Positions 26,654 through 35,659 of a DNA stretch of 64,000 bases are shown here, in pieces. The stretch's first letter is position 1. Every line of letters begins with the position of its first letter. Source of the DNA: Comamonas sp. Y33R10-2 (GTDB taxonomy: Bacteria; Pseudomonadota; Gammaproteobacteria; Burkholderiales; Burkholderiaceae_C). The stretch lies in the NCBI RefSeq assembly GCF_019355935.1, contig NZ_CP079925.1:2108001-2172000 (forward strand), read 5' to 3'. The position numbers and the translations under genes were made by a program. The notes below the pieces were generated by a model. That model was not told the DNA's origin, did no database searches, and saw nothing but the letters and a program-made list of their open reading frames with translations.

Positions 26654-27319
26654 TCAATCAGCGCTCGAGCCACCACGAGAGAGGTGCTCAACCACCAATG
26701 TTTCAATATAGTTAAGCCAGCCTTCGCAAGCCTCCGGCGCTTCAAGATTACGGCCTAGATAATTGGAAATTGTGTAGCGGTTGGACACATACAAATAACA
26801 CAGCGAGGCGATTAACAAGAACACGTAGTCCACCGCTACCTTATTCTTGAAAACTCCTTCACGAGCACCGCGCTCAAGAATCTGCTCGAGTAATTTCATC
26901 TTCGGAGAAAAAATCCCCTGCATGCGAGCGGATGATTTCTTCAGGTGTGCCGCTTTGTACAAATTCTCCGTATTGAGCAGGCTTAAATATTCTGGGTTTT
27001 CTCTATAGTACGACCACGTAAAACGTACCAGCTTCCGAATCGCCTCTTCGGGCGGTACGTCCTCAAGCCTCAACGCTTGTTCCGCCAACATTTGCTTTTC
27101 ATACAACGACTCTAGAGAAGCAATGTACAGACCCTCCTTATTTCCAAAGTGGTAGTACAAGCTACGCTCATTGCGCTTGGCCCGTTGGACGATTTTTTCT
27201 ACGGTAGCGCCGCCATAGCCATTTTTTGAAAACTCGTTGATCGCTGCTTTCAAAATGACTGCGCGTGTCTTTTCGCTATCCCTCGCAACGCGCTTTTTTG
27301 CAGGTTCTATCTGATCCAT
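26654..27319 (-). CDS. TetR/AcrR-family regulator of the accessory catabolic cluster
   Basis: The 221-residue protein has the TetR helix-turn-helix at about residues 15-60 (AVILKAAINEFSKNGYGGAT, VEKIVQRAKRNERSLYYHFG). The C-terminal ligand domain (PPEEAIRKLVRFTWSYYREN) resembles regulators of aromatic-acid or acyl-CoA catabolism. It lies downstream of the acyl-CoA ligase on the same strand with a hairpin between them. The repeat TGAAG-N6-CTTCA in the cluster's promoters is the best candidate for its operator. Confidence 0.88.
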   Translation of the reverse strand: MDQIEPAKKRVARDSEKTRAVILKAAINEFSKNGYGGATVEKIVQRAKRNERSLYYHFGNKEGLYIASLESLYEKQMLAEQALRLEDVPPEEAIRKLVRFTWSYYRENPEYLSLLNTENLYKAAHLKKSSARMQGIFSPKMKLLEQILERGAREGVFKNKVAVDYVFLLIASLCYLYVSNRYTISNYLGRNLEAPEACEGWLNYIETLVVEHLSRGGSSAD

Positions 27320-27341
27320 AACTCTCGTTCCAACATTAATA

Positions 27342-27369
27342 GGCCATCCAACCTTTTGGGTGGATGGCC
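27342..27369 (-). promoter_or_regulatory. hairpin between the ligase and tetR genes, without a T tract
   Basis: The arms GGCCATCCA and TGGATGGCC form a stem extended by near-complementary ACC/GGG around TTTT. Neither strand has a T run after it, so it may be a leaky terminator, attenuator or mRNA-stability element. Confidence 0.5.
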
Positions 27370-27401
27370 ATGTGTGTGCTATCGAGTCTAGGTGTTCGCG
27401 C

Positions 27402-28910
27402 CTATTCTTCGATCAACTCTCTTTTTAGCACTTTCCCTGCAGGGCTGATCGGCAATACATCACGGAAGCTAAAAAGACGAGGCAATTTATATGCTGCCAA
27501 TTTTTCTTTGCAATGCTCCATCAACGCATCTTTGTCCTGAACTGCGCCAGGGCGCAATACCAGCACAACTTTGAGCAACTCTCCAAACTTGGCATCAGGG
27601 ATACCCACAGCAGCAGCTTGCGCAACCGAAGGATGCTGCAGCAAGACATTCTCCACCTCAATAGCAGAGATTTTTTGCCCCCCCGAGATCACTTGATCCC
27701 GTGTTCGACCCGCAATGTAGTAATGACCCCGGGCATCTTGATACGCTAAGTCACCGGTAATAAACCAGCCATTATCAAAAGCCGCAGCGGTCCGCTCCGG
27801 GTCCCTGAAGTAGCCGGACATTAAGGTATTGCTTGAACGGACCAAAATAGCGCCCGTCGCACCTTGCGCCACTGCTTGCCCTTCGTCATTGAGCAAGCGG
27901 ACCTCCACACCAGGAGCAGTTGAACCAACCGAGCCCACCGGTACCGCTTGCGCATCATCTGCACGGAAGCTAAAGATCGGCCGGCACTCGGACAAGGCGT
28001 AATAGTCTTGAATCCGCATTCCCAGACTGGACTCAATCGCATCACGCGTCGTGACGGCCAGCGGTGCACCCGACGACACGGCTATGCGCACCGAGCTCAA
28101 GTCATAACGGATGCTGGTTTGTGTCACATGCTCCAGCATCATCGCGTACATGGTTGGCACACCCAAGACCATGGTCACACGCTGAGCAACCACCCCCTCC
28201 AACACGCGAACAGGATGGAAGCGCGGGAACAACACTACAGACGCGCCCTGCATGAATGCAACCAGAGTAGCGGTGTGCAAGCCAAACAAAAAGGATAAAG
28301 GCAGAGCGCACAAGCAACGATCTTTCGCAGTCACATTCCAAATTTGCGCAAATGTTTCAGCACCGGCCATTTCAATGGCATCGGTTGCCGGCACACCCTT
28401 CGGGGCAGAAGTCGTCCCAGATGTGTAGATGACCAATGCCAAGTCTGCTGGCTTGCGCGCATGAAGTGCTACTGCGTCACCTTGTACCTGCACACTTTGA
28501 ATGACCAGTTGCTCCAACTCCAAATGCTCAACATGGACGTTCGATAGCGCTTGCGCTGCATGTATCTTGCTACTGCTAGATGCATCACTCACGACCAACG
28601 CAGGTTCTGCATGGCCCAAGATATAAGCAATCTCTGTCGCAGCCAAGTCAGAATTGATAGGGAACAATGCTGCACCACAGCGCATTACCGCGTGATAGAG
28701 AACCAAATATTCTGGGCAGTTACCAGATAGCAAACATACTCGATCACCCTCGCCAATTCCCTTGGCTTTGAGTAGGAAAGCCATCTGCAAAGATGCTTTC
28801 GCCAACTCTGCGTAGGTGATGGTTTGTTCACCAAAGATGATGGCGGCCTTGTCAGGGGTCGACACTGCAAAATGGTCGATGCGGCCCACGATGGTGTTGT
28901 AGTCGTTCAT
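27402..28910 (-). CDS. class I adenylate-forming acyl-CoA ligase
   Basis: The 502-residue enzyme has the P-loop-like motif LVIYTSGTTSAPKGVPATD, the DYYALSECRPIFSF block, GWFITGDLAYQDARGHYYIAGR and the C-terminal lysine motif SPAGKVLKREL. It activates a carboxylic acid with ATP and CoA. The substrate is unknown, but the neighbours point to a product of ring degradation. AAGGAG stands 6 bp before the ATG. It starts 18 bp after the acyl-CoA dehydrogenase gene, so they form one operon. Confidence 0.92.
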   Translation of the reverse strand: MNDYNTIVGRIDHFAVSTPDKAAIIFGEQTITYAELAKASLQMAFLLKAKGIGEGDRVCLLSGNCPEYLVLYHAVMRCGAALFPINSDLAATEIAYILGHAEPALVVSDASSSSKIHAAQALSNVHVEHLELEQLVIQSVQVQGDAVALHARKPADLALVIYTSGTTSAPKGVPATDAIEMAGAETFAQIWNVTAKDRCLCALPLSFLFGLHTATLVAFMQGASVVLFPRFHPVRVLEGVVAQRVTMVLGVPTMYAMMLEHVTQTSIRYDLSSVRIAVSSGAPLAVTTRDAIESSLGMRIQDYYALSECRPIFSFRADDAQAVPVGSVGSTAPGVEVRLLNDEGQAVAQGATGAILVRSSNTLMSGYFRDPERTAAAFDNGWFITGDLAYQDARGHYYIAGRTRDQVISGGQKISAIEVENVLLQHPSVAQAAAVGIPDAKFGELLKVVLVLRPGAVQDKDALMEHCKEKLAAYKLPRLFSFRDVLPISPAGKVLKRELIEE

Positions 28911-28928
28911 TCCGATACTCCTTCGTCT

Positions 28929-30095
28929 TTACAACAAGCCCAGTGCTGCGCCATCACCAGCCAGCAAACGTTTAGCAATTACCATTTTTTGAATTTCGTT
29001 AGTGCCTTCTGTGACGATGTAAATCGGCGCTTCACGGTAGTAACGCTCTACCGGGAATTCAGAAACGTAACCATACCCACCGTGCACACGCACCGCAGAC
29101 AGACACACTTCAGCCCCCATTTCACTAGCTACCATCTTGGCCATCCCCGCCAGCATGTCGCAGCGCTGACCACTATGTTTGACGCGCGCAGCTTCCATCG
29201 TCAGCGCGCGTGCAGCCATCACTTTGGCAGCCATATCTGCCAGCAAACCCTGAACTGCTTGGTGATTTGCAATAGGGGTGCCAAACGTCTCACGTTGCTG
29301 TGCGTACGTTAGCGCTGCCTCTAAAGCAGAACGCCCCAACCCAACTGCAGTTGCTGCAATCGCAATACGGCCGGTCTCAATCACATCAAGCAATTGCGAC
29401 AAGCCTTTACCGGGGGTTCCGCCCACAATGGCATCCGCCGAAAGTTGCACGTTGTCAAAGACCAACTCTGCCGTATCAACATGTTTGAAACCCATCTTGT
29501 GGTAGAGGCTGGGGACAGTAAAGCCTGGAGTACCCCGCTCCAGAATGCAAAGACTGATGCCATCTTTAATAGGCTTGGCCGCAGGGTTGGTTTTAACCAA
29601 CGCGATGTAGATGGATGCCTGCTCACCATTGGTGATGAAAATTTTGCTCCCTTTGAGGGTCCAGCCTCCCTCGGCATTGGGCGTTGCTGTGGTCGAAATG
29701 CTTTGCAAGTCAGAGCCTGCGCTCGGCTCGGTCAGCGCAATCGCACCGCGAATCTCACCCTGCGCCATGCGCGGCAGGTATTTCTGTTTTTGCTCTTCAG
29801 TGCCGTATCGATTCAGGATGCTAGACACCGAGCAATGACTATTGATAAAGCTGGGCAGACTGGCCCAGCCAAACGACAACTCCTCCATGATCCGCGTATA
29901 CACCGGCACACTCAAACCCAAGCCGCCATATTCCTCTGGGATCACGATGCCAAACAAACCTAGTTCTGCCATCTGAGCGATGACATCGTGTGGATACTCG
30001 TCAGAAGCCTCTAAAGCAGGAACTCTAGGCTTAATTTCCTTGCTGACATAACGGCGAATTGCCTCAACCAAAGCGTTTTCATCTTCCGTGTGCAT
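28929..30095 (-). CDS. acyl-CoA dehydrogenase
   Basis: The 388-residue flavoprotein has IALTEPSAGSDLQSI and FITNGEQASIYIALVKT (FAD and substrate contacts), RVHGGYGYVSEFPVERYYREA and the C-terminal IVTEGTNEIQKMVIAKRL. The Glu of EGTNEIQ lies in the position of the catalytic base region in short-chain enzymes. It oxidises an acyl-CoA to the 2-enoyl-CoA and passes electrons to ETF, whose genes are in the same cluster. GGAGTCTTGA precedes the ATG. It is divergent from the thioesterase gene across a regulatory region. Confidence 0.93.
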   Translation of the reverse strand: MHTEDENALVEAIRRYVSKEIKPRVPALEASDEYPHDVIAQMAELGLFGIVIPEEYGGLGLSVPVYTRIMEELSFGWASLPSFINSHCSVSSILNRYGTEEQKQKYLPRMAQGEIRGAIALTEPSAGSDLQSISTTATPNAEGGWTLKGSKIFITNGEQASIYIALVKTNPAAKPIKDGISLCILERGTPGFTVPSLYHKMGFKHVDTAELVFDNVQLSADAIVGGTPGKGLSQLLDVIETGRIAIAATAVGLGRSALEAALTYAQQRETFGTPIANHQAVQGLLADMAAKVMAARALTMEAARVKHSGQRCDMLAGMAKMVASEMGAEVCLSAVRVHGGYGYVSEFPVERYYREAPIYIVTEGTNEIQKMVIAKRLLAGDGAALGLL

Positions 30096-30248
30096 TCAAG
30101 ACTCCTACCAAAACTTGAGATCAAGACAACCCATAGACGGTTGCCCTTGCATTGCCCAACGAGACACCAAATTCCTTAGTCCCGCCGTCTGCACCGATAA
30201 GTGCATGTGATCAACTGACGCAATAGTTATGCCAGTTCAATGCATTTA

Positions 30249-30264
30249 TGCAGTAAATACTTCA
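30249..30264. promoter_or_regulatory. degenerate operator TGCAG-TAAATA-CTTCA
   Basis: It matches the 5-6-5 repeat TGAAG-N6-CTTCA with one mismatch and lies about 155 bp upstream of the acyl-CoA dehydrogenase start. It is a second site in the same divergent promoter region as 30344-30359. Confidence 0.5.
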
Positions 30265-30293
30265 ATCATTTAATGCTTCATATCAGTGTTTTT

Positions 30294-30314
30294 GTTGCAC
30301 TGTTAGCGTGCAAC
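30294..30314. promoter_or_regulatory. perfect inverted repeat GTTGCAC-N7-GTGCAAC
   Basis: Two perfect 7-bp arms flank TGTTAGC in the divergent promoter between the acyl-CoA dehydrogenase and thioesterase genes. Similar GTGCA words occur in the promoter regions near 34490-34515 and 39437-39485. It may bind a second regulator. Confidence 0.45.
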
Positions 30315-30343
30315 CGAACCATCAAATGCACCATTTCAATGAA

Positions 30344-30359
30344 TGAAGTAATTCCTTCA
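30344..30359. promoter_or_regulatory. operator candidate TGAAG-TAATTC-CTTCA
   Basis: A perfect 5-6-5 inverted repeat 52 bp before the thioesterase ATG, in the divergent promoter. The same repeat occurs exactly at 39395 and 43310. Confidence 0.65.
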
Positions 30360-30411
30360 ATAGGCGCAAAAATTGCTTACCTTGATTTGTTCGCTGTTCT
30401 GAAAGGATTCC

Positions 30412-30903
30412 ATGCAAGCAACAACACTCAAGCTGAGCGATATCGACCTTCCTGCGCCATTTGTGCATAAACGCACCGTCCGCTTTGGGGACACCGATGC
30501 AGCCCAAATTGTCTACACCGTCAATTTCTTCCATTACGCTATGGACGCTTTGGACGACTGGTTCAGAACCGTTTTAGAGCACGACTGGTTTTCCCTGAAT
30601 GTGCATTACGGTGTGTGCTTCCCATTGGTCCAAGCTGGGCTGGATTTCAAAGCCCCCCTTCGTCCAAGCGAAGAAATCAGTATTGAAATCGTGGTTACTG
30701 CCATGGGACGATCTTCCTTGCAGTTCTGCATCACAGGCACCCGACCCGATGGTATCGAAAGCTTTCAGGGTCTGTGGAAAGGCGTTTTCATCAACCCGCA
30801 TACGATGAAATCCGCCAGCATCCCTGAAGTTTTTATCCCCCGCATCCAAAGTTATATGGATGCTTGCTCTCACGCAGCTTCAACAAATCGTCCTCAGCCT
30901 TGA
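30412..30903 (+). CDS. 4-hydroxybenzoyl-CoA thioesterase-like hotdog protein
   Basis: The 163-residue protein has VRFGDTDAAQIVYTVNFFHY, the signature of the 4-hydroxybenzoyl-CoA thioesterase branch, where the Asp of GDTDAA is catalytic. It would release free acid and CoA from an aromatic or short acyl-CoA. GAAAGGA precedes the ATG. It stands alone, divergent from the acyl-CoA dehydrogenase/ligase operon, and could recycle CoA when a pathway intermediate accumulates. Confidence 0.85.
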   Translation: MQATTLKLSDIDLPAPFVHKRTVRFGDTDAAQIVYTVNFFHYAMDALDDWFRTVLEHDWFSLNVHYGVCFPLVQAGLDFKAPLRPSEEISIEIVVTAMGRSSLQFCITGTRPDGIESFQGLWKGVFINPHTMKSASIPEVFIPRIQSYMDACSHAASTNRPQP

Positions 30904-30949
30904 TCTTTCAAGAAGGTCTCAACGAAACGGCCAAGCCTTCACCATCAGA

Positions 30950-30980
30950 AAAGCCCATGCACACGTGCATGGGCTTTCTT
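30950..30980. terminator. bidirectional terminator between the thioesterase and TIM-barrel genes
   Basis: AAAGCCCATGCAC and GTGCATGGGCTTT form a 13-bp perfect stem with a 2-nt spacer between convergent genes; TTTCTT follows on the plus strand. Confidence 0.8.
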
Positions 30981-30998
30981 CAGGGGCTACCGGAACGC

Positions 30999-32111
30999 TT
31001 AGACAGACTCGGCTTCAAGCTCGTGCGCACAGGCCGCACTTGCTTCATCCAGCAAAGCTTGCCATGTCTCACGAACAAACCTCGAAACCGCAGCGTTCTG
31101 ACCGATTAACGAAAATTTGGCATTGTGCGCATAGTCTGGCAACGTAATCATCTCCGTAGTGATGGCACGCAAGCGCGATTGCTGATCGAAGGCATGGTGT
31201 CGCAACACCATACGTACAACTTGCTTGATGCAATCGAGTTGAGATTCCTCCCAAACCGAATGCCACTCACCCGGTGCCGGCTCCGTAAACGGATAGATGA
31301 TCCCCCGACCCGGAATTCCATCTTCATAAGGAAAGATGGAATATTTTGGGATCGCCGCCACTTCACGCGACAGGTTGATGGTGGACCATGTATTGCGCGG
31401 CCCATTGGGTGCTGCTGCACGCACTTGCAGCCAACGCACAATTCCCATGTCCAACCACCGCTGAACTAAGTTATCTGACTTGCGTGGATCCAGCTCCAAA
31501 CGGCCTGATTGCACATCTTCATAGATTCCACAGATGCGCAACTCTTGCTCGTTGCCGATCTTGAACAGAATGTGACTGTAGTCCAGCGTAAAGTTAAATG
31601 GTACGCCCTGGTCACGCACCAACTGTGCGACAGTGGCTACGCGGCGCGGGTCTTCGCTCCACATATTAACGTGCAACTCCATGGTGGGCTCGACATCCAT
31701 AGGCATGCCAATTTCATAAGCCCGAACGTAGAAATCCGCCACTTCCTGATCGGTGATCTCACGCCCATTCACATCGTGCCAGTACAGCATGATGTTGTGC
31801 TGCTTAGCCCCGACTTTCGCGGCAAGCGTCAACTTCTCTCGCAATATAGACTCATCTTCGCCCAGGGCATAAAACCAACTTGCGGTATAGATGGGCAATT
31901 CGTATTGGGAACTGCAGCGGTGGAAAAGCTCAACCTCATGCCCCATGGGCAGTCGATCCAGACCATCAAATACACCAGCAGCCTTCACCAAACGAAACTG
32001 CTCTTCAATCGAAGGTTCTTCGATGGCAATCGGTCGCTCCATCGAGGAGTCCTGCACGCCACGTCCATTACAACCAATCGGTGGCAACACATTCATGATC
32101 GCTTGTGACAT
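30999..32111 (-). CDS. xylose isomerase-like TIM-barrel protein
   Basis: I recognise this 370-residue protein only at fold level. Blocks such as VEPTMELHVNMWSEDPRRVA and NFTLDYSHILFK recall the metal-binding Glu, Asp and His residues of the xylose isomerase-like (AP endonuclease 2) TIM barrels. These include sugar isomerases, epimerases and several lyases or hydrolases in catabolic clusters. It is the last gene of the operon Rieske oxygenase, binding protein, TIM barrel, starting 2 bp after the previous stop. A step on the ring-cleavage or side-chain product is likely but unknown. Confidence 0.6.
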   Translation of the reverse strand: MSQAIMNVLPPIGCNGRGVQDSSMERPIAIEEPSIEEQFRLVKAAGVFDGLDRLPMGHEVELFHRCSSQYELPIYTASWFYALGEDESILREKLTLAAKVGAKQHNIMLYWHDVNGREITDQEVADFYVRAYEIGMPMDVEPTMELHVNMWSEDPRRVATVAQLVRDQGVPFNFTLDYSHILFKIGNEQELRICGIYEDVQSGRLELDPRKSDNLVQRWLDMGIVRWLQVRAAAPNGPRNTWSTINLSREVAAIPKYSIFPYEDGIPGRGIIYPFTEPAPGEWHSVWEESQLDCIKQVVRMVLRHHAFDQQSRLRAITTEMITLPDYAHNAKFSLIGQNAAVSRFVRETWQALLDEASAACAHELEAESV

Positions 32112-32113
32112 TC

Positions 32114-33322
32114 TTAGTGCCCTTTCGCACGCAGTTTTTGCACAACATCATCGGCGGGGCTCAGCTTGTTGCCATCGATGTAGCCCTCCAGGCTCATACC
32201 ACCCTTACCGCCATTGACCACCGTTTTCCCAACAAACACCCCCATCGTGGATTGGTTGTCTTGCTTGCGGAAAGAGATATCTCCAATGGGAGATTTGTAG
32301 TTCAGTGATTTGAACGAGGTAATCAGCTTTTCAGTGTCTGTTGCACCGGCTTTTTCAATACCTGCAGCCAACACTTTTGCGGATAAATAGCCCACCAAGG
32401 AGTTCATGCGCGGGTGCTCCTTGTACTTAGCCTGGTAGGTTTGCACAAAGGCCTGGTGCTCAGGGTTTGCGATGCTGGCAAATGGGTAGCCCGTAGTTAC
32501 CCATGACGCTGGCGCATCCGAACGCAACGGATCCAAATACTCTGGCTCACCTGTCAGCAAGCTCACCACTTCACGCCCCTCAAACAAACCCCGGTTGCGG
32601 CCTTCACGCGCCAACTTGATCAAGTCGCTACCAAACAGCGCGTTGAAAATAGCATCAGGCTTGGCATCTGCAATCGATTGCACCAAGGCGCCGGCTTCCA
32701 GCTTCCCCATAGGTGGCGCTTGCTCGGCCACAAACTCTACATCTGGCTGCAGCTTCTTGAGTTCCTGTTTGAACGCGGCTGCCGCAGCCTGGCCATACTC
32801 GTAATTGGGGTAAATCAATGCCCAACGCTTTTTATTGAGTTTGGCAGCCGCAGGTACAACTGCAGCCACAGAAGCATAAGTTCCTGGGCGCAATCTATAG
32901 GTGTAGCGATTGCCGTGCTCCCAAACTACCTTGTCGCTCATCGGCCCTGTGGCAAAGAAAAAGGTTTTGCGTTGCACGGCAAAGTCTGCCAATGCCACGC
33001 CAATGTGTGACAGCGTGACACCACTGAGCACATCCACTTTCTCACGCGTTAGCAACTCCTCTGCGACTCGTACCGCGTCCCCGGGATTAGCATTGTCATC
33101 GCGGAAGATGGTTTCCATCTTCTGGCCCAAAATGCCACCGCTCTTGTTGATCTCTTCTTGGGCCAACAACCAACCATGCTTATAGGGCCCTGTGGTCTGC
33201 GGCAGTGCCTTGTAGCTATTGATTTCGCCAATCTTGATGACTCCCTGCGCAGCAGCAGCGGACATGCACCAAGTCGTCACACCCAATGCGATCAGTGTCA
33301 CTTGCAATCCTTTTACCACCAT
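32114..33322 (-). CDS. branched-chain-type ABC transporter substrate-binding protein
   Basis: A protein of about 402 residues with a signal peptide (LQVTLIALGVTTWCMSAAAA) and a type I periplasmic-binding fold (GVIKIGEINSYKALPQTTGP, WLLAQEEINKSGGILGQKM, LSGVTLSHIGVALADFAVQ). This is the LivK/Peripla_BP_6 family, which in Burkholderiales often carries aromatic acids. Its permease and ATPases (livHM, livG, livF) lie upstream in a separate operon. The ATG at 33322 is chosen because GGGGGA precedes it; a TTG five codons upstream is possible. Confidence 0.9.
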   Translation of the reverse strand: MVVKGLQVTLIALGVTTWCMSAAAAQGVIKIGEINSYKALPQTTGPYKHGWLLAQEEINKSGGILGQKMETIFRDDNANPGDAVRVAEELLTREKVDVLSGVTLSHIGVALADFAVQRKTFFFATGPMSDKVVWEHGNRYTYRLRPGTYASVAAVVPAAAKLNKKRWALIYPNYEYGQAAAAAFKQELKKLQPDVEFVAEQAPPMGKLEAGALVQSIADAKPDAIFNALFGSDLIKLAREGRNRGLFEGREVVSLLTGEPEYLDPLRSDAPASWVTTGYPFASIANPEHQAFVQTYQAKYKEHPRMNSLVGYLSAKVLAAGIEKAGATDTEKLITSFKSLNYKSPIGDISFRKQDNQSTMGVFVGKTVVNGGKGGMSLEGYIDGNKLSPADDVVQKLRAKGH

Positions 33323-33352
33323 AGATCCCCCTAACAAGTTGAGTTAAAACGA

Positions 33353-34372
33353 TTAATTGGATGCAGCCATCTCTTCGATGATGCGACGCATCTTGATGTT
33401 GGAAGCATCTAAAGACAGGTTCACGCGCTTCCATTCCCGGTTTTGGTCTTCGCGCTGCTGGATTCCTTCCAACACCACCTTGTCCTCGTTAAAGGCCAAG
33501 CGCAAACCGTCCACCAGGCGTGTATCCACCTCCGTATCTGATGGCATGTTTTTGATGCACAGCCAATGCTGGACGCTAGTGCTTTGATCCACTGGCGTGA
33601 TGAAGTGGCAGGCATACATCTGTATGCAGTCTTCCCGATTACCTTCGGGTGCTCCTGTGCCAGTCTTGGCAGAGCCAAAATCGATCACCGCAACGGAAGG
33701 TGCGTGGTAATGGTAGTAATGCCAGCGGTCCACATTGCCACCAAAATCCTTGAGGCCTTCAAACACCGGTATCAGCGGTCCATCAATCACCCAGCGCCAT
33801 GTCACCACTTTGTTGCCATCGCGCTCGTGCATCACTCGCGTTTCCTCACGACCCGAACTCGCCAAAGTCGATTGATGCACATAGACCACATGGGTTGGAT
33901 CGCACAGGTTATCTGCCAAATTCAGATAGTTCGTATGCACTAGCAATGCATCACCTTGCACCACACTGAATTCTGGGTTGTCGTATTCAGGCATGTTGAA
34001 CACCAGGCTCAAGTCCGCCTTGTCCGCATCCCCCATCCACACCCACACCATGCCCATGCTCTCGGCAGTGGGGAATTTGCGAATTTCCGAGCCAGCTGGC
34101 GGGCGCGCCATACCCGGGGCGGAAATACACTTCCCGCTGCAATCAAATGCCATGCCGTGGTAGCCACACTCTACGGAGTCGCCTTTGAGCTTCCCCAAAG
34201 AAAGCGGTGCCAAGCGATGTGGGCAGGCATCTTCTAGCGCCACAATTTCGCCGCCTTCCGTGCGATAGAGCACGATGTCCTGCTCCAGAACACGGCGAGC
34301 ATTGAGGTTACGGCCAATGTCACTAGACCATGCCAATGGGTACCAAGCGTTGTAAGCGTAAGCTGCTTTCAT
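33353..34372 (-). CDS. Rieske non-heme iron oxygenase, VanA-like
   Basis: The 339-residue protein has the Rieske cluster motifs CPHR and CGYHG near residues 50-75 and the mononuclear iron site in NLADNLCDPTHVVYVHQ (Asp, His, His). Overall it resembles vanillate O-demethylase oxygenase VanA and related single-component oxygenases that demethylate or hydroxylate aromatic and heteroaromatic acids. The ATG used has AAAGGA 8 bp upstream. The likely electron donor is the reductase at 34681-35649. It heads the operon with the binding protein and TIM-barrel genes. Confidence 0.9.
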   Translation of the reverse strand: MKAAYAYNAWYPLAWSSDIGRNLNARRVLEQDIVLYRTEGGEIVALEDACPHRLAPLSLGKLKGDSVECGYHGMAFDCSGKCISAPGMARPPAGSEIRKFPTAESMGMVWVWMGDADKADLSLVFNMPEYDNPEFSVVQGDALLVHTNYLNLADNLCDPTHVVYVHQSTLASSGREETRVMHERDGNKVVTWRWVIDGPLIPVFEGLKDFGGNVDRWHYYHYHAPSVAVIDFGSAKTGTGAPEGNREDCIQMYACHFITPVDQSTSVQHWLCIKNMPSDTEVDTRLVDGLRLAFNEDKVVLEGIQQREDQNREWKRVNLSLDASNIKMRRIIEEMAASN

Positions 34373-34440
34373 CTGCCATATCCTTTTCATGCACATCAAA
34401 TAAAGGGTTCCATCCCTATAAAGCAGAACTTGTGCCAGAT

Positions 34441-34472
34441 ATCAATGTAAGTAAAACCTTCATTACATTGAT
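34441..34472. promoter_or_regulatory. long inverted repeat enclosing an operator-like core upstream of the Rieske gene
   Basis: The perfect 10-bp arms ATCAATGTAA and TTACATTGAT are separated by 12 bp. The centre contains GTAAG-TAAAAC-CTTCA (34447-34462), a degenerate form of the cluster's 5-6-5 repeat. It lies about 70-100 bp upstream of the Rieske start. Confidence 0.6.
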
Positions 34473-34627
34473 TGCATGAATTACTTCAGTGCAAGTGTGC
34501 TTGCTACTGGTGCAAAAGAATCAAAATTTATATCGTGATGCACCGTTAGCGACCCGATCAGGTCGCTACCGCGGATGCCATGAAACGCATGTATGGAAGA
34601 CACCCACTACACACACTCAACTCCAAT

Positions 34628-34656
34628 AAAAAAGGGAGCTACGTAGCTCCCTTTTT
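34628..34656. terminator. terminator after the ferredoxin reductase gene
   Basis: AAAAAAGGGAGCTAC is directly followed by its complement GTAGCTCCCTTTTT, a near-perfect palindrome with T runs on both strands. It ends the livHM-livG-livF-reductase operon on the minus strand. Confidence 0.85.
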
Positions 34657-34680
34657 CCAAACAATCCAGCCCTCGATCCA

Positions 34681-35649
34681 TTACACCGACAAGACCAAGC
34701 GTTTGCCTTTGCATCGAGAGACACAGATCATCATGCTCTTGGCTGCTTCGCGCTCCTTGTCCGACAAAATAGCATCGTGGTGATCTATGCCGCCCTCCGC
34801 TTCCAGCACGGGCGTCTCGCAGGCTCCGCATACGCCCTCAAGACAACTGTGATCAGGAGCTATCCCTGCCTCCAACAGCACCTCCAAAATGCTCTTCCCA
34901 GCAGGTACTTGCACAACACGCTGGCTTTTTTGGCACACAACCTCAAAGCCATTGGATTGGTCCAGCCCTGCAACATCAACACCTGCAAAACGCTCCACAT
35001 GCACATGCGGGTAACCCAAGCTTTGACAAGTTTCCTCGAACGCATTCAGCATAGGCGTGGGGCCACAGCAGTAAAAATGCGCCTGCGCATCAAACGGTGC
35101 AAGCAGCGCTTTCAAATCAGGAGGACTGCCAGCATCCGCATCCCAATGCACGGTCAAACCTTCTGCGCCGCACAAAGCCTGCAGTTGCGCCACAAAAGCA
35201 GCTTCAAACTTGCTTCTGGCGCAATACACCACGTGAAAATCACGCTTCTCTAAAGACAATGCTTGCGCCATGGCCAGGATAGGCGTAACACCAATCCCGC
35301 CTGCCATCAAAACACTCAAGGGAGCAGCAACATCTAGCGCAAAATTATTGCGCGGCACTGAGATAGATAGCACCTGCCCCACTCGCAACTGCTCGTGTAC
35401 ATAGCGTGAACCACCACGGCTTTTCGCATCGTGCAGCACCCCGACTACATAGCGTCCATGGCCAGGTGCAGCATTACACAGCGAGTAACTGCGTACGTAA
35501 TCAGCCCCCAGGTGCAGATCAATGTGACTTCCCGCCTCAAAACCTGGAAATACATTACCGGTTTCAGCTGCCTGCAACTCCACACTCAACACACCAGGCG
35601 CTTCATAACGCATGTTGTGCACCCGAGCTTGTAAAAGCGCTGTACTCAT
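34681..35649 (-). CDS. VanB-like oxygenase reductase with C-terminal [2Fe-2S] domain
   Basis: The 322-residue protein has a flavin-binding domain (GSHIDLHLGADYVRSYSLCN), an NAD-binding domain (SVLMAGGIGVTPILAMAQAL) and a plant-type ferredoxin domain (CLEGVCGACETPVLEAEGG, then ICVSRCKGKRL). This is the class IA phthalate dioxygenase reductase/VanB layout. It takes electrons from NADH to the Rieske oxygenase. AAGGAG precedes the ATG. It is the last gene of the ABC transporter operon, which couples uptake with the electron supply. Confidence 0.92.
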   Translation of the reverse strand: MSTALLQARVHNMRYEAPGVLSVELQAAETGNVFPGFEAGSHIDLHLGADYVRSYSLCNAAPGHGRYVVGVLHDAKSRGGSRYVHEQLRVGQVLSISVPRNNFALDVAAPLSVLMAGGIGVTPILAMAQALSLEKRDFHVVYCARSKFEAAFVAQLQALCGAEGLTVHWDADAGSPPDLKALLAPFDAQAHFYCCGPTPMLNAFEETCQSLGYPHVHVERFAGVDVAGLDQSNGFEVVCQKSQRVVQVPAGKSILEVLLEAGIAPDHSCLEGVCGACETPVLEAEGGIDHHDAILSDKEREAAKSMMICVSRCKGKRLVLSV

Positions 35650-35659
35650 CACGCTCTCC

